DNA of 64,000 bases from DASTOB01 sp035720425. GTDB lineage: Bacteria; Chloroflexota; Limnocylindria; Limnocylindrales; CSP1-4. The stretch covers positions 32,674-96,673 of the forward strand of contig DASTOB010000119.1 in the NCBI GenBank assembly GCA_035720425.1, in the 5' to 3' direction. Below are positions 42,911 to 51,853 of this stretch, piece after piece; position 1 is the stretch's first letter; each line of letters starts with the position of its first letter. The notes under the pieces were generated by a model. That model was not told where the DNA came from and did not search any database. It saw only the letters and a program-made list of their open reading frames with translations. Both the position numbers and the translations under genes were made by a program.

Positions 42911-43837
42911 TCAGATCCCGGCAGCCTCGCGCAGGGCCCGTTCGAAGCGCGGCGTCGTGGCCGCCGCGAGGAGGCGGTCGAAGTGCTCCGCGGCGTAGGC
43001 CACGAAGTCCACGTCGAGCGTGCTGACCCCCTGCTGGAGCACGCTCCACATCGCCTCCCGAAAGTCCGACACGACGCGCATGAGCGTGAGCCGCGCGAGC
43101 CGTGACGGTTCCGGCCCGGTGGACCGGTCGTAGGCCTCGAGCAGGGCGGCATCCTCGTCGGCCTCGAGCTCGTGATTGACGCTGAAGTTTCCGAGGTCGA
43201 AGAACGGGTCGCCCATCCCCGCGTACTCCCAATCGACGATCCGGATGCGCACGCCGTCGTCGATGAAGTTCGCGTTGAGCAGGTCGTTGTGGCAGGGCCG
43301 GAGGTCGGCCGGAGCGGCCAGCAGGGCAAGCTCGATCCGCCGGCCGATCGCCCGCGCCAGCTCGTACTCCGGCGGAATCGACACGCCCCGCGCGAGCGCC
43401 AGCGCCCTGTACGCCTCGACGATCCGAAGTGGGACGAACAGGCCCGGGATCGCCGGCCCGTCGTGGATCCGGCGGAGCGAATCGGCCACGCGAATGAGCG
43501 TGTCCGGGGTGTGGACGGCCTGGCCGGAAACCGGCGAGCCCTCGATGAAGCGGGTGACGAGGTAGCCTTCCGGCCGGATGAAGGCGGTCACCTCCGGCCC
43601 GACGCCGACGCCGGCCGCGGCGACCGTGGCGGCGTGCTCGACCTCGCGGCTGATACCGAGCAGATGGGTGTCGTTGCCGGCCAGCCGGAGGACCCACCGG
43701 TCCCGATTGCCGGTCGCCTCGACGAGGAAGTTCCGATTCGTGATCCCGCCGGACAACGGATGGAGGGTCAACTCGGCATCGGCCAGCTCGGGCACGCGGC
43801 GCAGGACGTCGACGAGCGCGGCGAGGTCGGCCGACAC
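42911..43837 (-). CDS. Choline/ethanolamine-kinase-like phosphotransferase (copy 2)
   Basis: A 308-residue kinase from GTG 43837. Motifs match those of the copy at 35824-36729: LSGGITNRNFLVEA for the nucleotide loop, PCHNDLLNANFIDDG for catalysis and IVDWEYAGMGDPFFDLGNFS for metal binding. GGITNRNF is the classic choline-kinase form. It follows the class II aldolase gene by 33 bases and is likely co-transcribed. The two genes together suggest that a small alcohol or amino-alcohol is phosphorylated and later cleaved. Confidence 0.9.
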   Translation of the reverse strand: MSADLAALVDVLRRVPELADAELTLHPLSGGITNRNFLVEATGNRDRWVLRLAGNDTHLLGISREVEHAATVAAAGVGVGPEVTAFIRPEGYLVTRFIEGSPVSGQAVHTPDTLIRVADSLRRIHDGPAIPGLFVPLRIVEAYRALALARGVSIPPEYELARAIGRRIELALLAAPADLRPCHNDLLNANFIDDGVRIRIVDWEYAGMGDPFFDLGNFSVNHELEADEDAALLEAYDRSTGPEPSRLARLTLMRVVSDFREAMWSVLQQGVSTLDVDFVAYAAEHFDRLLAAATTPRFERALREAAGI

Positions 43838-43870
43838 GGACGCGGTCCCTGGGCTTCCGGCCGCGCCCGG

Positions 43871-45277
43871 TCAGCCGGCGGCGACGGCGGTGCTGAGCGA
43901 CTCCGGGAGCGCCCGGTGGACCTCGACCGGGTGGATGTAGCGCTCGATCATCGCCCGCGAGTCGTTGACGCCAAGCTCCGTGAACAGGAACGCGACCTTG
44001 CGGCGCTGCGAGGCGAGGATCTCGTCCTTGGTCGCCAGCTCCCACAGCTGGCGTTTGAACGGCCCGATCGCCTTCTTGCGGGTCGTGTACACGAACTGCT
44101 GGTCGGTCTGGTCAGACTTGCGCTCGTCGAGCGCGTTCGAGTAGCACCACGACTCGATCTCGCGATGCAGCTCCTCCGGGAAGGCGGGGTGCTCGTAGAG
44201 CGCGTTCTGAAAGCCCGTCGCCAGGTGGATCTCGGCGGTCTCGACCGCCGGGAAGCGATGGAACAGCTCGTCGGGCAGTGTGCTCGCCCCGTGCTGGACC
44301 GCGCCGGCGAGGCCATACTCGCGGGCCGTCTCGCCGAGCCGGCGGAGGACCTCGAAGTCGAGCTTGACCTCCGCCACGCCGCCGCCCGGCAGCGGGACGC
44401 CACCGTGGCTCGTGCCGGTCTGGACGCTCACCTTCGAGATGCCGATCGCGCCCGGTGCGAGGGCGTCGAGCTCGCGGCGGTAGCCGTCGAGGTAGGCGCG
44501 CAGCTCCTCGACCGTCGAGTTCGACTTGCCGACCTCGCCGATCTCGCCGCCGACGCTGATCGTCACGCCGTCGGCCTCGAGGCCACGGATCAGCGCGGTG
44601 AGCTCCGCGGCGCGACGGTAGTTCTCGTGCTGCTGCTCCTCGACCGTCGGCTTCGAGAGGTCGACGAGCGTCGACGAGTCGATGTCGATGTTGCGGTAGC
44701 CCGCGTCGATCGCGAGCCGGCAGGCCCGCCGGATCTCCTCGGTCATGGCCTCCGGGTCCGCCGCGTACTTCTTCGCGTTGAACTGGTAGTGGTCGCCCTG
44801 GATGAAGACCGGCCCCTGCCAGCCCGCGGCGATGGCACCGGCGAGGACGCCGGTGGCGTAGTCGATCGGCCGCTGGTACGTGTACGTCTGCTCGCTGCGG
44901 GCGAGCTCGAGGATGACCGCCGCGACGCCGGTCTCGGCCGCCGTCTCGTAGATCGTGCGGGCCATGTCGAACGTCTGGGCCCGGATATTCATGGCGGGGA
45001 CGGTGAACCCGGATATCTCGCCGCGGGCGCGCGCCGCGTACAGCTCGTGGATGCTCGCGGACCGCGCGCCGAGGACCTGGCTCGCCTCCCACACGATCCA
45101 CTGGGCTGCCGCGGCGGCCCCGTCGTCGGCGGTGAACGCCGCGGTCCAGGCCAGATCGCGGATGCCGGATTCGCGGAAGGCGTGCTCGTCGTCGATGACG
45201 AGGCGTTCCCCGTCGAGGTGGGCGCTGCCCGTCAGGGTGGTGAGCAGCTCGGTGGCCGAGCCGGCGACGTGGGGCAT
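43871..45277 (-). CDS. Class II (zinc) aldolase, fructose/tagatose-bisphosphate aldolase family
   Basis: A 468-residue aldolase from ATG 45277. Class II landmarks are GDHYQFN (zinc His), the long active-site stretch with GYRNIDIDSSTLVDLSKP, the acidic GGEIGEVGKSNST and the second zinc His in GAVQHGAST. It is longer than the usual 280-350-residue enzymes, with an N-terminal extension (residues 1-65) and a C-terminal helical region rich in Lys/Arg. A -10-like TACCAT lies at 45319-45314. It probably performs retro-aldol cleavage of a phosphorylated sugar-like compound. Whether the substrate is glycolytic or island-specific is open. Confidence 0.85.
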   Translation of the reverse strand: MPHVAGSATELLTTLTGSAHLDGERLVIDDEHAFRESGIRDLAWTAAFTADDGAAAAAQWIVWEASQVLGARSASIHELYAARARGEISGFTVPAMNIRAQTFDMARTIYETAAETGVAAVILELARSEQTYTYQRPIDYATGVLAGAIAAGWQGPVFIQGDHYQFNAKKYAADPEAMTEEIRRACRLAIDAGYRNIDIDSSTLVDLSKPTVEEQQHENYRRAAELTALIRGLEADGVTISVGGEIGEVGKSNSTVEELRAYLDGYRRELDALAPGAIGISKVSVQTGTSHGGVPLPGGGVAEVKLDFEVLRRLGETAREYGLAGAVQHGASTLPDELFHRFPAVETAEIHLATGFQNALYEHPAFPEELHREIESWCYSNALDERKSDQTDQQFVYTTRKKAIGPFKRQLWELATKDEILASQRRKVAFLFTELGVNDSRAMIERYIHPVEVHRALPESLSTAVAAG

Positions 45278-45353
45278 GGGAGGATCCTCTGAGCGGTCGG
45301 AGGGCGCACAAACATGGTAGCGGTGGCCGCGCCCGATTGCCCGCGAGGATCGG

Positions 45354-45845
45354 TCAGAACTGCGGCTTGACGACCATGAGCAGGACGATCGCGACGAGCA
45401 GGACGCCGAGCGCCATCCCGCCACGCTGGATCCGGACGATGAGCGCGCGCAGCTCCGGCGGCGGTCCGCTCGCCCCGGGCGGGGGCGGCGTCGACGTCAT
45501 CTCGATGACGCGGTGAACGAGCTTGCTCTGGACGAAGAACGAATATCCGTAGGCGATGATGTACAGCACGATCCCGAGACCCAGCCACCAGTAGGCCCGC
45601 GACGACAGGTCGATTCCGGCCACGAGGATCATGAGCGCGCCGGTGATCGGGAGGGTGATCCCGATCGGATAGACGAGCTTGTGGCTGATCGCGGCCGAGA
45701 CGCGCGTCGCGAAGTTGGCGTGCTGCGGCTCACCCCCGCCCATCGCTCCGATGATCGAGAAGCCGAACGTGGGCCCGAATGCGACGATCGCGCCGAGGAC
45801 ATGGAGGAACAGCAGCCACGGGAACAGCCAGGCAAGGTCGGTCAT
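45354..45845 (-). CDS. DUF2269-family integral membrane protein
   Basis: A 163-residue membrane protein from ATG 45845, with GGAG 6 bases before it; ATG 45857 is also in frame. Four hydrophobic helices are visible (LFLHVLGAIVAFGPTFGFSI, PIGITLPITGALMILVA, YWWLGLGIVLYIIAYGYSFF, MALGVLLVAIVLLMVV). The His in the first helix and the overall layout fit DUF2269, sometimes likened to cytochrome-b-type membrane proteins but uncharacterised. It follows the VWA gene by 58 bases on the same strand. Confidence 0.8.
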   Translation of the reverse strand: MTDLAWLFPWLLFLHVLGAIVAFGPTFGFSIIGAMGGGEPQHANFATRVSAAISHKLVYPIGITLPITGALMILVAGIDLSSRAYWWLGLGIVLYIIAYGYSFFVQSKLVHRVIEMTSTPPPPGASGPPPELRALIVRIQRGGMALGVLLVAIVLLMVVKPQF

Positions 45846-45903
45846 GGTGAGCTCCATCTGCGCGTGCAGCGGCGTTCAGCGCCGCGAAAGATGCGACCGG
45901 AGC

Positions 45904-48006
45904 CTACGACACGCGCTTGGTCCGATGTGCGACGAAGTCGACGAGCACGTACTCGCCGAGGCGCTCCGGCGTCGCGTAGAACGCTCGGCCACGATTGAGG
46001 CGGGTCACGAGCGCCACGAACTCCGCGAGGGCGCGTGACCGTTCCAGCATGAACGTGTTGATCGTGATCCCGTCCCGTGTACAGCGCTGGACCTCGCGGA
46101 GCGTCTCGTGGATCGTCCGCCGGGTGGGTGGGTAGCTGAACTCGACCTGGCCGTCCTCGAAGTGGGCGGTGGGCTCCCCATCCGTGATCACGACGATCTC
46201 GCGGTTCGCCGCGTGCTGGCGGGCGAGGATCCGTCGCGCGAGCAGGAGAGCGTGCTGGAGGTTCGTCCCGTATTCGTAGCCGTGCCAGGTCAACTCCGGT
46301 AGCGTCTCCGGTCGGATCTCGCGGGCGTAGTAGGCGAAGCCGATCACCGACAGGTGGTCGCGCGGGTACTGCATCCGGATCAGCGTGTTCAGCGCGACCG
46401 CCACCTTCTTGGCGGCGACGAAGCAGCCGCGCAGGAGCATCGAGCGGCTCAGGTCGACGAGCAGGACCGTCGACGTCGATGTCAGCTGCTCCGTGCGATG
46501 GACCTCGAAATCGGACGGCTCGAGCCGAAGGCCGCGCGCGTCGGCCGGTCGAGCCGCGCGGGCCGCCGGGGCGTTCTCCTCGCGACCGAGGGCGTTGGCG
46601 AGCGTCCGGCGGAGGTCCAGGTGGAACGGGTCGCCGAACTCGTACGGCTTGGCGGTTTCCTCGCGCTCCCCTCCGCGGCCGGCCCGATCGAGCCGGTGCC
46701 CGCCGAATGCGTCGCGCCGCAGCCGGGCGAACAGGTCGTCGAGCACCTTCTGGCCGATCCGCCGGCTGCCGCGCGGGGTGAGCTCGAGCCGTTCGCCACG
46801 GCGGGTCAGGTAACCCGCCTCCTCGAGCCGCCGCGCCACCGCGTCGAGGTGGTCGAGGTCGCGCACGGCCTCCTCGCCGAGGAGCTCGCGGACCTGACCG
46901 CGATCGATCGCGCCGACGTCCGCCGCCGACTCGACGTCGCCGAGCGTGTCCTCGAGTGCGTCGAGTGCGTGCATCCGGCCGATCTGCGCGAGCGCCGCGT
47001 CGAGCCCCAGCGGCTCGTCGCCGGCGAACCGGAACCGGTCGCCCAGTCCACCGGGCAGCAGCTGGTCCATGTTCGCCGCCAGCTGCGCGAGATCCCAGCG
47101 TAGCCGGTCGTCTCGCAACAGCGCGTCCATCATCGACTGGAGCTCCGCCCGCTGCTCCGGTGACATCGACCGGAGCAGCGATTGGAGGGCGGCCATCCGG
47201 GCGGCGAGCTGCTCGATGATGTCGTCGAGCGTCTGGGCACCCGGGAAGAACCGGCCGTGTCGCTGCAGGAACGGCCCGGGATCCGGGTCGCGCCCGGCAA
47301 GGCGCTCCCGGAGCAACTCGTTGAGGTCTCGGACCATCTCCCGGTTTGCGGCGAGGTCCTCCGGCGTCACCCCGCTGATCGCGTCCGACAGGCCGGCGAC
47401 GTACTGGTCGAGCACCTGCCGCCGCAGCCGCTCGACGAGCGCGTCGTACCGCTCGCGCGCAGTCGGCTCGAGGAAGTCGTAGTCCTCCAGACGGCGGATC
47501 CGCTCCCCGACGTCGGCAGGCAGGCGGTCGAGCTGGTCGAGGCGGCGGGCAGCGGCGTCGCGAAGCATCGCCTGGAGCTGATCATTCGCCCCAGTCGGCT
47601 CGGGCCCGTCCGCGTCGGTCGCGGCGGTCGGCTCTGGCTCCCCAGCGCCGGCGGCCTCGGCCAGCCGGCGCTCGACCCCCGCGCGCTCCAGCCCGACGAT
47701 CTCGTCGACCTCGCGACGGATGTCGGCCAGGACGTCGCCGAGTCGGTAGCGGTCGAGCAGCTCCTCGCGCCGGCGCCCCAGCCGGTCGATGAGGTCGCGC
47801 AGCCCGGCGAGGTCCGGTCGCGTGGGGTCGTCGGAGCGCAGCCCGCGCTCGAGCAGCCGCCGCAGGGCATCGCCGACATCGCCGTCGGCCATGACGTCAT
47901 CGGCCATCGCGGCCAGCAGCTCATCCGCGTCGAGGTCCGGGACGGCCTGCGTGCCGTCCCAGCGGGAGTAGCGAAACCGGTCGTCGAACGCGAGTGGGCC
48001 GGTCAT
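45904..48006 (-). CDS. VWA-domain protein, CoxE/ChlD-like
   Basis: A 700-residue cytoplasmic protein. The first 480 residues are helical and charged. The C-terminal von Willebrand A domain has the metal-ion site LLVDLSRSMLLRG (DxSxS near residue 517), a downstream Thr/Asp (VVITDGEPTAHF) and the usual Rossmann strands. VWA proteins pair with MoxR/ChlI-type AAA proteins as metal-inserting or remodelling machines; such a gene lies 20 bases upstream. It could assist maturation of a metalloenzyme, including the CO dehydrogenase 12 kb away, but this is not shown by the sequence. Confidence 0.88.
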   Translation of the reverse strand: MTGPLAFDDRFRYSRWDGTQAVPDLDADELLAAMADDVMADGDVGDALRRLLERGLRSDDPTRPDLAGLRDLIDRLGRRREELLDRYRLGDVLADIRREVDEIVGLERAGVERRLAEAAGAGEPEPTAATDADGPEPTGANDQLQAMLRDAAARRLDQLDRLPADVGERIRRLEDYDFLEPTARERYDALVERLRRQVLDQYVAGLSDAISGVTPEDLAANREMVRDLNELLRERLAGRDPDPGPFLQRHGRFFPGAQTLDDIIEQLAARMAALQSLLRSMSPEQRAELQSMMDALLRDDRLRWDLAQLAANMDQLLPGGLGDRFRFAGDEPLGLDAALAQIGRMHALDALEDTLGDVESAADVGAIDRGQVRELLGEEAVRDLDHLDAVARRLEEAGYLTRRGERLELTPRGSRRIGQKVLDDLFARLRRDAFGGHRLDRAGRGGEREETAKPYEFGDPFHLDLRRTLANALGREENAPAARAARPADARGLRLEPSDFEVHRTEQLTSTSTVLLVDLSRSMLLRGCFVAAKKVAVALNTLIRMQYPRDHLSVIGFAYYAREIRPETLPELTWHGYEYGTNLQHALLLARRILARQHAANREIVVITDGEPTAHFEDGQVEFSYPPTRRTIHETLREVQRCTRDGITINTFMLERSRALAEFVALVTRLNRGRAFYATPERLGEYVLVDFVAHRTKRVS

Positions 48007-48025
48007 TGTCGACGAGGAGCGCCGG

Positions 48026-49474
48026 TCATCGCGCGTAGCGGACGCCGCCCGCCGCGCGGTCCTTGTTGACCCGCCGGACGAGGTGCAGGCCCTCGAGCAG
48101 GAACTCCACGGCGGACGCGACGACCGCCGGCTCCTCCGCTCCGTCGGTGGCGTCGAAGGCGCCGAGCCGCCGGACCGACGCATCGAGGCCCGGCACCTCG
48201 CGCATCCAGCGCACGTACTCGCGCGACGGCACGCGCTCGCCCGCCTCGACGACGAGTCCCTCCTCGAAGGCAAGCACCACCTCGTCAAGGTCGTCGACGT
48301 CCACGAGCCGGCTGAACGTGGCATGGACGGCACGGGCCACGAGCCGTTCCACGACCCGCTCCTCCGGCGACTCGTCGCCGATGCTCTCCAGTTCCACCTT
48401 GCCGGCCGTCGACGCCATGACCGCACCGAGGTCGCTGACCCGCGGCGCACCGACCGGTTCGCCCAGCCGGATGGCCCGCTTGAGCGCCGCCGCCTCGAGC
48501 ACCTCGGTGTTGGCGACGCTCACGCGCACGCTCACCCCCGACCGCTGGCTGATCTCCGGCGACCGCCGGGCCAGGTGGGTGAGCTCCGCGACGAGCTCCT
48601 CCATGAATGTCGGGACGACGACCGGGGGCACGCCGGGATGTGCGTCGAAGCGCTGCTTCTCCTGTCGGACGATGGCGATCTCGTGCTCGAGCGTGCGCGG
48701 ATAGTGGGTCCGGATCTGGGAGCCCAGGCGATCCTTGAGCGGGGTGATGATCCGGCCCCGGCTCGTGTAGTCCTCCGGGTTGGCGCTGGCCACGACGAAC
48801 AGGTCGAGGGGCAGGCGGACGACGAAGCCACGAATCTGGACGTCGCGCTCCTCGAGGATGTTGAGCAGACCCACCTGGATCCGCTCCGCGAGGTCCGGCA
48901 GCTCGTTGATTGCGAAGATGCCGCGGTTCGCCCGCGGGATGAGGCCATAGTGGAGCGTCAGCTCGTCGCTCAGGTAGCGCCCTTCCGCGACGCGCACGGG
49001 GTCGACCTCGCCGATGAGGTCCGCGATCGTGATGTCCGGGGTGGCGAGCTTCTCGGCATAGCGCCGGTCGCGCGGGAGCCAATCGATCGGCGTGTCGTCG
49101 CCGCGCTCCGCAACGATCGCCCGGGCGGCCGGCGAGATCGGCGCGGTCGGGTCGTCGTTGAGTTCGCCGCCGCGTACGATCGGCAGCCACGGGTCGAGCA
49201 GACCGACGAGCAGCCGGGCCATCCGCGTCTTGGCCTGGCCGCGCTCGCCGAGGAACACGAGGTCCTGTCCGGCGAGGATCGCGTTCTCGACCGCCGGGAG
49301 GACCGTCTCGTCATACCCGACGACGCCGGGAAACACGTCGCCGTCCTCGCCGAGGCGGGTGAGCAGGTTCGCCCGCAGCTCTTCCTTGACCGACCGGCTG
49401 CGCCAGCCGGAGTCGCGCAACTCGCCAAGGGTGGTGCTGCGCGGCGGGCGACGGTCGGCCGACGGTCGGGGCAT
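48026..49474 (-). CDS. MoxR/magnesium-chelatase-subunit-I-like AAA+ ATPase
   Basis: A 482-residue AAA+ protein from ATG 49474. Walker A is GERGQAKT (residues 76-83). The Walker B block reads RGIFAINELPDL, so the usual Asp before Glu is Asn, a form I have seen in this subfamily. FVVASANPEDYTSRGRI and the sensor/arginine-finger region DRLGSQIRTHYP follow. It is larger than typical MoxR (about 330 residues), with a C-terminal helical region. Operon position between a secretion-ATPase-like gene and a VWA gene supports an AAA-VWA machine. Confidence 0.9.
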   Translation of the reverse strand: MPRPSADRRPPRSTTLGELRDSGWRSRSVKEELRANLLTRLGEDGDVFPGVVGYDETVLPAVENAILAGQDLVFLGERGQAKTRMARLLVGLLDPWLPIVRGGELNDDPTAPISPAARAIVAERGDDTPIDWLPRDRRYAEKLATPDITIADLIGEVDPVRVAEGRYLSDELTLHYGLIPRANRGIFAINELPDLAERIQVGLLNILEERDVQIRGFVVRLPLDLFVVASANPEDYTSRGRIITPLKDRLGSQIRTHYPRTLEHEIAIVRQEKQRFDAHPGVPPVVVPTFMEELVAELTHLARRSPEISQRSGVSVRVSVANTEVLEAAALKRAIRLGEPVGAPRVSDLGAVMASTAGKVELESIGDESPEERVVERLVARAVHATFSRLVDVDDLDEVVLAFEEGLVVEAGERVPSREYVRWMREVPGLDASVRRLGAFDATDGAEEPAVVASAVEFLLEGLHLVRRVNKDRAAGGVRYAR

Positions 49475-49485
49475 CGTGGTGATCC

Positions 49486-50397
49486 TCAGCTGGGATGAGC
49501 GCTGGCGGCCCGATAGCCGTCGATCGCGGAACGGACGGCATCGCCATCGACGACCCCGGCGGCCGCGAGGCCGACCAGGTAGTCCCGCCGTCGGTCGTGT
49601 TCGGCCGTGAAGTCGCCGGCCTTCCGGCCGACGCGAGCCGCGAGCTCCGGCACGATTCCCCACGCGAAGTGCTCGAACCGATCCTCGTCGGGATCCCAGG
49701 TCGCGAGCACGGCCGGTGGCAGTCGCTGGACATGGCCGTGGAGGTCACGGAAGACCGGCCGAACGTAGTGGGCGGCCACGATGCGTCGGGCGGGTCCTGA
49801 GGCAACGTCGCCGGCCGGCGGCGCCACGGCCCGCAGGACGAGGACGACCCCGAGGCGCGACAGCTCGTCATCGGTCACCGCGACCGGCGGGCGGCGGAGG
49901 GCCCCGAGGACCTCTTCCAGCGAATCGGCGTGGATCGTGGCGCCGAGTCCGTATCCCACGCTGATCGCCCGGATCGCGACCCGGGCGGCGTCGCCCCACG
50001 TGTAGACCGGCAGGTGGTCGGACAGTTCTGCCGCAAGGAGGTACGTGGTCGATGGCGTCGTCCCGTGAGCCTGCGCTGATGCGGAGGGACCGGGACCCTG
50101 CCAGCCGAGCTCGCGGGCGTGGGGCAGCCAGTCGAACGTTTCGATCGCCCCGCTCAGCTCGACCCGCCGGGTTCGCGGCGGCAGGAACTCGAGGAGGGCG
50201 GCCAGGAGGGTGCTCTTACCGGTGCCGGATCGCTCCGCCGCGACGATGACCGGCAGCCGCGCCTCGAGGAGGAGCCAGAGGAGCGCGGCGAGCTCCGCGT
50301 CGATCGTGCCGACGCGAATGAGCTCGACGATCGAGAGCGGCCGGGACGGGCGGGGGCGGAGGCCCCACCAGACGGGCGACGGCGCGGCGACTTCCAC
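49486..50397 (-). CDS. P-loop ATPase of the secretion-ATPase (TadA/VirB11-like) type
   Basis: A 303-residue ATPase from GTG 50397 (VEVAAPSPVWWGLRPRP). Walker A is AAERSGTGKSTLLAAL. VAIRAISVGYGLGATIHADS corresponds to the TGHxG-xxTxHANS histidine box of type II/IV secretion ATPases. The N-terminal domain of true TadA/PilB is missing and no pilin or TadB/C genes are nearby. It may therefore act on something other than secretion. It is the first gene of a tight operon with the AAA (11-base gap) and VWA genes. Confidence 0.75.
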   Translation of the reverse strand: MEVAAPSPVWWGLRPRPSRPLSIVELIRVGTIDAELAALLWLLLEARLPVIVAAERSGTGKSTLLAALLEFLPPRTRRVELSGAIETFDWLPHARELGWQGPGPSASAQAHGTTPSTTYLLAAELSDHLPVYTWGDAARVAIRAISVGYGLGATIHADSLEEVLGALRRPPVAVTDDELSRLGVVLVLRAVAPPAGDVASGPARRIVAAHYVRPVFRDLHGHVQRLPPAVLATWDPDEDRFEHFAWGIVPELAARVGRKAGDFTAEHDRRRDYLVGLAAAGVVDGDAVRSAIDGYRAASAHPS

Positions 50398-50533
50398 GGA
50401 CTCTCCGACGAGGGACGATTGGCCGGGACGGCAGCGTACGGCCGAGCCCGTGGAGCGTCAAACGTGACCAGCCGAGACATCGAGCCTTGCCCTGGCGCGT
50501 ACAGTCGACCGACACAGCATGAGGAGGCAGACC

Positions 50534-50911
50534 GTGGCCGACCATCCGAACGTGACGCTCATCCGGGCCGCACTCGACAAGCTCGGTGGCGGCGACATGA
50601 GCGCGCTCGCCGACGTGATCGCCGACGATGTCGTCTGGTACGAGATCGGCAGCCCGGAGCCGGTCCGAGGCAAGGCCGCCCTGGCCGCCCGGATGACCGG
50701 CGGCGAGATGGACTTCGAGATCACCGCGACATCCCACGACGTGGTGGGCAACGACGAGCACGTCGTGGCGCTCGTCAACGCGACGGCAACCCGTGGCGGC
50801 CGGACCCTCCACTACCGAACCGCCGAGATCTTCCACGTCCGGGACGGCCAGATCGTCGAGCGCTGGGCGTTCTCCGACGACACCGCCGCGATCACGGCGT
50901 TCTTCGCGTAG
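50534..50911 (+). CDS. SnoaL-like/NTF2-fold polyketide-cyclase-type protein
   Basis: A 125-residue protein. I start at GTG 50534 because AGGAGG (50522-50527) sits 6 bases before it; the ATG at 50519 overlaps that site. The fold is the nuclear transport factor 2/ketosteroid-isomerase type: NVTLIRAALDKLGGGDMSAL, then DVVWYEIGSPEPVRGKAALA and HVRDGQIVERWAFSDD. Such proteins bind or transform small hydrophobic ligands; here the substrate is unknown. It is followed after 3 bases by an acetyltransferase gene. Confidence 0.85.
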   Translation: MADHPNVTLIRAALDKLGGGDMSALADVIADDVVWYEIGSPEPVRGKAALAARMTGGEMDFEITATSHDVVGNDEHVVALVNATATRGGRTLHYRTAEIFHVRDGQIVERWAFSDDTAAITAFFA

Positions 50912-50914
50912 TCG

Positions 50915-51523
50915 GTGGGCGGACCGGGGGCGACCGTCCGCATCGAGCCGCTCACCGCCACCACGTGGCCTGCCCTCGAGGCGTTCTTCCGGAAGGGCGG
51001 TGACCCACGCTGGTGCTGGTGCCAGTACTGGCGGCTTCGGTCGAAGGACTTCGCCGCCAGTCGGGTGCCGGAATTGCGCGACCGGCTTCGGGCGGCGGCC
51101 GACGGCCCGGTGGCACCGGGCCTGGTTGCCCTGCGCGATGGCGCGGCGGTCGGCTGGGTGAGCCTTGGCCCGCGCGACACGTTCGAGCGGATCGAGCGAT
51201 CGAGGGTCATCCCGCGGATCGACGACACGCCGGTCTGGTCGGTCGTCTGCTTCGCGGTCGAGGCGTCCGCGCGCGGCGAGGGCGTCGGCGCCGCGCTCCT
51301 CGACGCCGCCGTCGCGTACGCGGCGGCCAACGGAGCCATGACCCTCGAGGCGTATCCGGTCGAGCTCCCGGCCGGCGGCGCCCTGCCCGCGGAGTCGGCG
51401 TTCACGGGCACACTCGCCATGTTCGAGCGTGTGGGCTTCACGGTCGTGGCGGACACGACCTCGTCGGCCGGCGGTCACCCGCGCGTCGTCGTCCGCCGTG
51501 CCGTACGTCATCTGTCGCGTTGA
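50915..51523 (+). CDS. GNAT-family N-acetyltransferase
   Basis: A 202-residue acetyltransferase from GTG 50915. The acetyl-CoA site is visible as VCFAVEASARGEGVGAALLD (R/Q-x-x-G-x-G/A form), and the C-terminal GNAT strand is FERVGFTVV. A Trp/Cys-rich stretch, DPRWCWCQYWRL, near residue 33 is typical of a GNAT subgroup of unknown substrate. It is 3 bases after the SnoaL-like gene. Its stop codon lies inside the -35 of the next operon. Confidence 0.85.
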   Translation: MGGPGATVRIEPLTATTWPALEAFFRKGGDPRWCWCQYWRLRSKDFAASRVPELRDRLRAAADGPVAPGLVALRDGAAVGWVSLGPRDTFERIERSRVIPRIDDTPVWSVVCFAVEASARGEGVGAALLDAAVAYAAANGAMTLEAYPVELPAGGALPAESAFTGTLAMFERVGFTVVADTTSSAGGHPRVVVRRAVRHLSR

Positions 51524-51549
51524 CACGACCGCCGGCCGACCCGTACGAT
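51520..51549 (+). promoter_or_regulatory. Promoter of the ABC-2 exporter operon leader
   Basis: TTGACA (51520-51525), an 18-base spacer and TACGAT (51544-51549) form a good promoter at the very end of the acetyltransferase gene. Transcription would begin near 51556, about 330 bases before the exporter ATPase start. Confidence 0.75.
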
Positions 51550-51725
51550 GCGCGCCGGCGTGCAGATCGCCCGCCCTCGTCCAGCTCAATGGAGGCCGGC
51601 TCCCGAATGACGATGCACGAACTCCTCCGACGCACGGTCGCACCGTTCGGTGCCGCCGATCGCGGGAGATCTGTGCCCATCTCGAGCTAGCCTGAGGCGG
51701 CGAAGCCGCCAAAGCGCGAACCACG

Positions 51726-51758
51726 AGCCGTGGGCCAGATCGGGCCCCCGGCTTTTTT
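51726..51758 (+). terminator. Intrinsic terminator inside the exporter leader
   Basis: AGCCG-T-GGGCC (51726-51736) pairs with GGCCC-C-CGGCT (51743-51753), with one mismatch and a six-base loop, followed by six Ts (51753-51758). It is the only strong T-tract terminator in the window and sits 130 bases before the gene it precedes. Confidence 0.85.
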
Positions 51759-51803
51759 GATGCGCTGACCCGTCCGCTCGGACGCCGGCAGCCATCGGAA
51801 CCC

Positions 51804-51853
51804 AGAGCCGCGTGGCCCACGACGCGAAGCGTCGGATCGGAGCCCGCGGCTCT
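51804..51853 (+). promoter_or_regulatory. Nested hairpin before the exporter ATPase ribosome site
   Basis: AGAGCCGCG (51804-51812) pairs perfectly with CGCGGCTCT (51845-51853). Inside lies CGACGC-GAA-GCGTCG (51820-51834). It ends 22 bases before the ribosome-binding AGGAGA and could compete with the upstream terminator arm, which also carries AGCCG. Confidence 0.6.

Noticed and set aside
49486..50397. A type IV pilus or Tad secretion locus
   Set aside because: Only one ATPase-like gene is present, lacking its N-terminal domain, with no pilin or platform protein genes.
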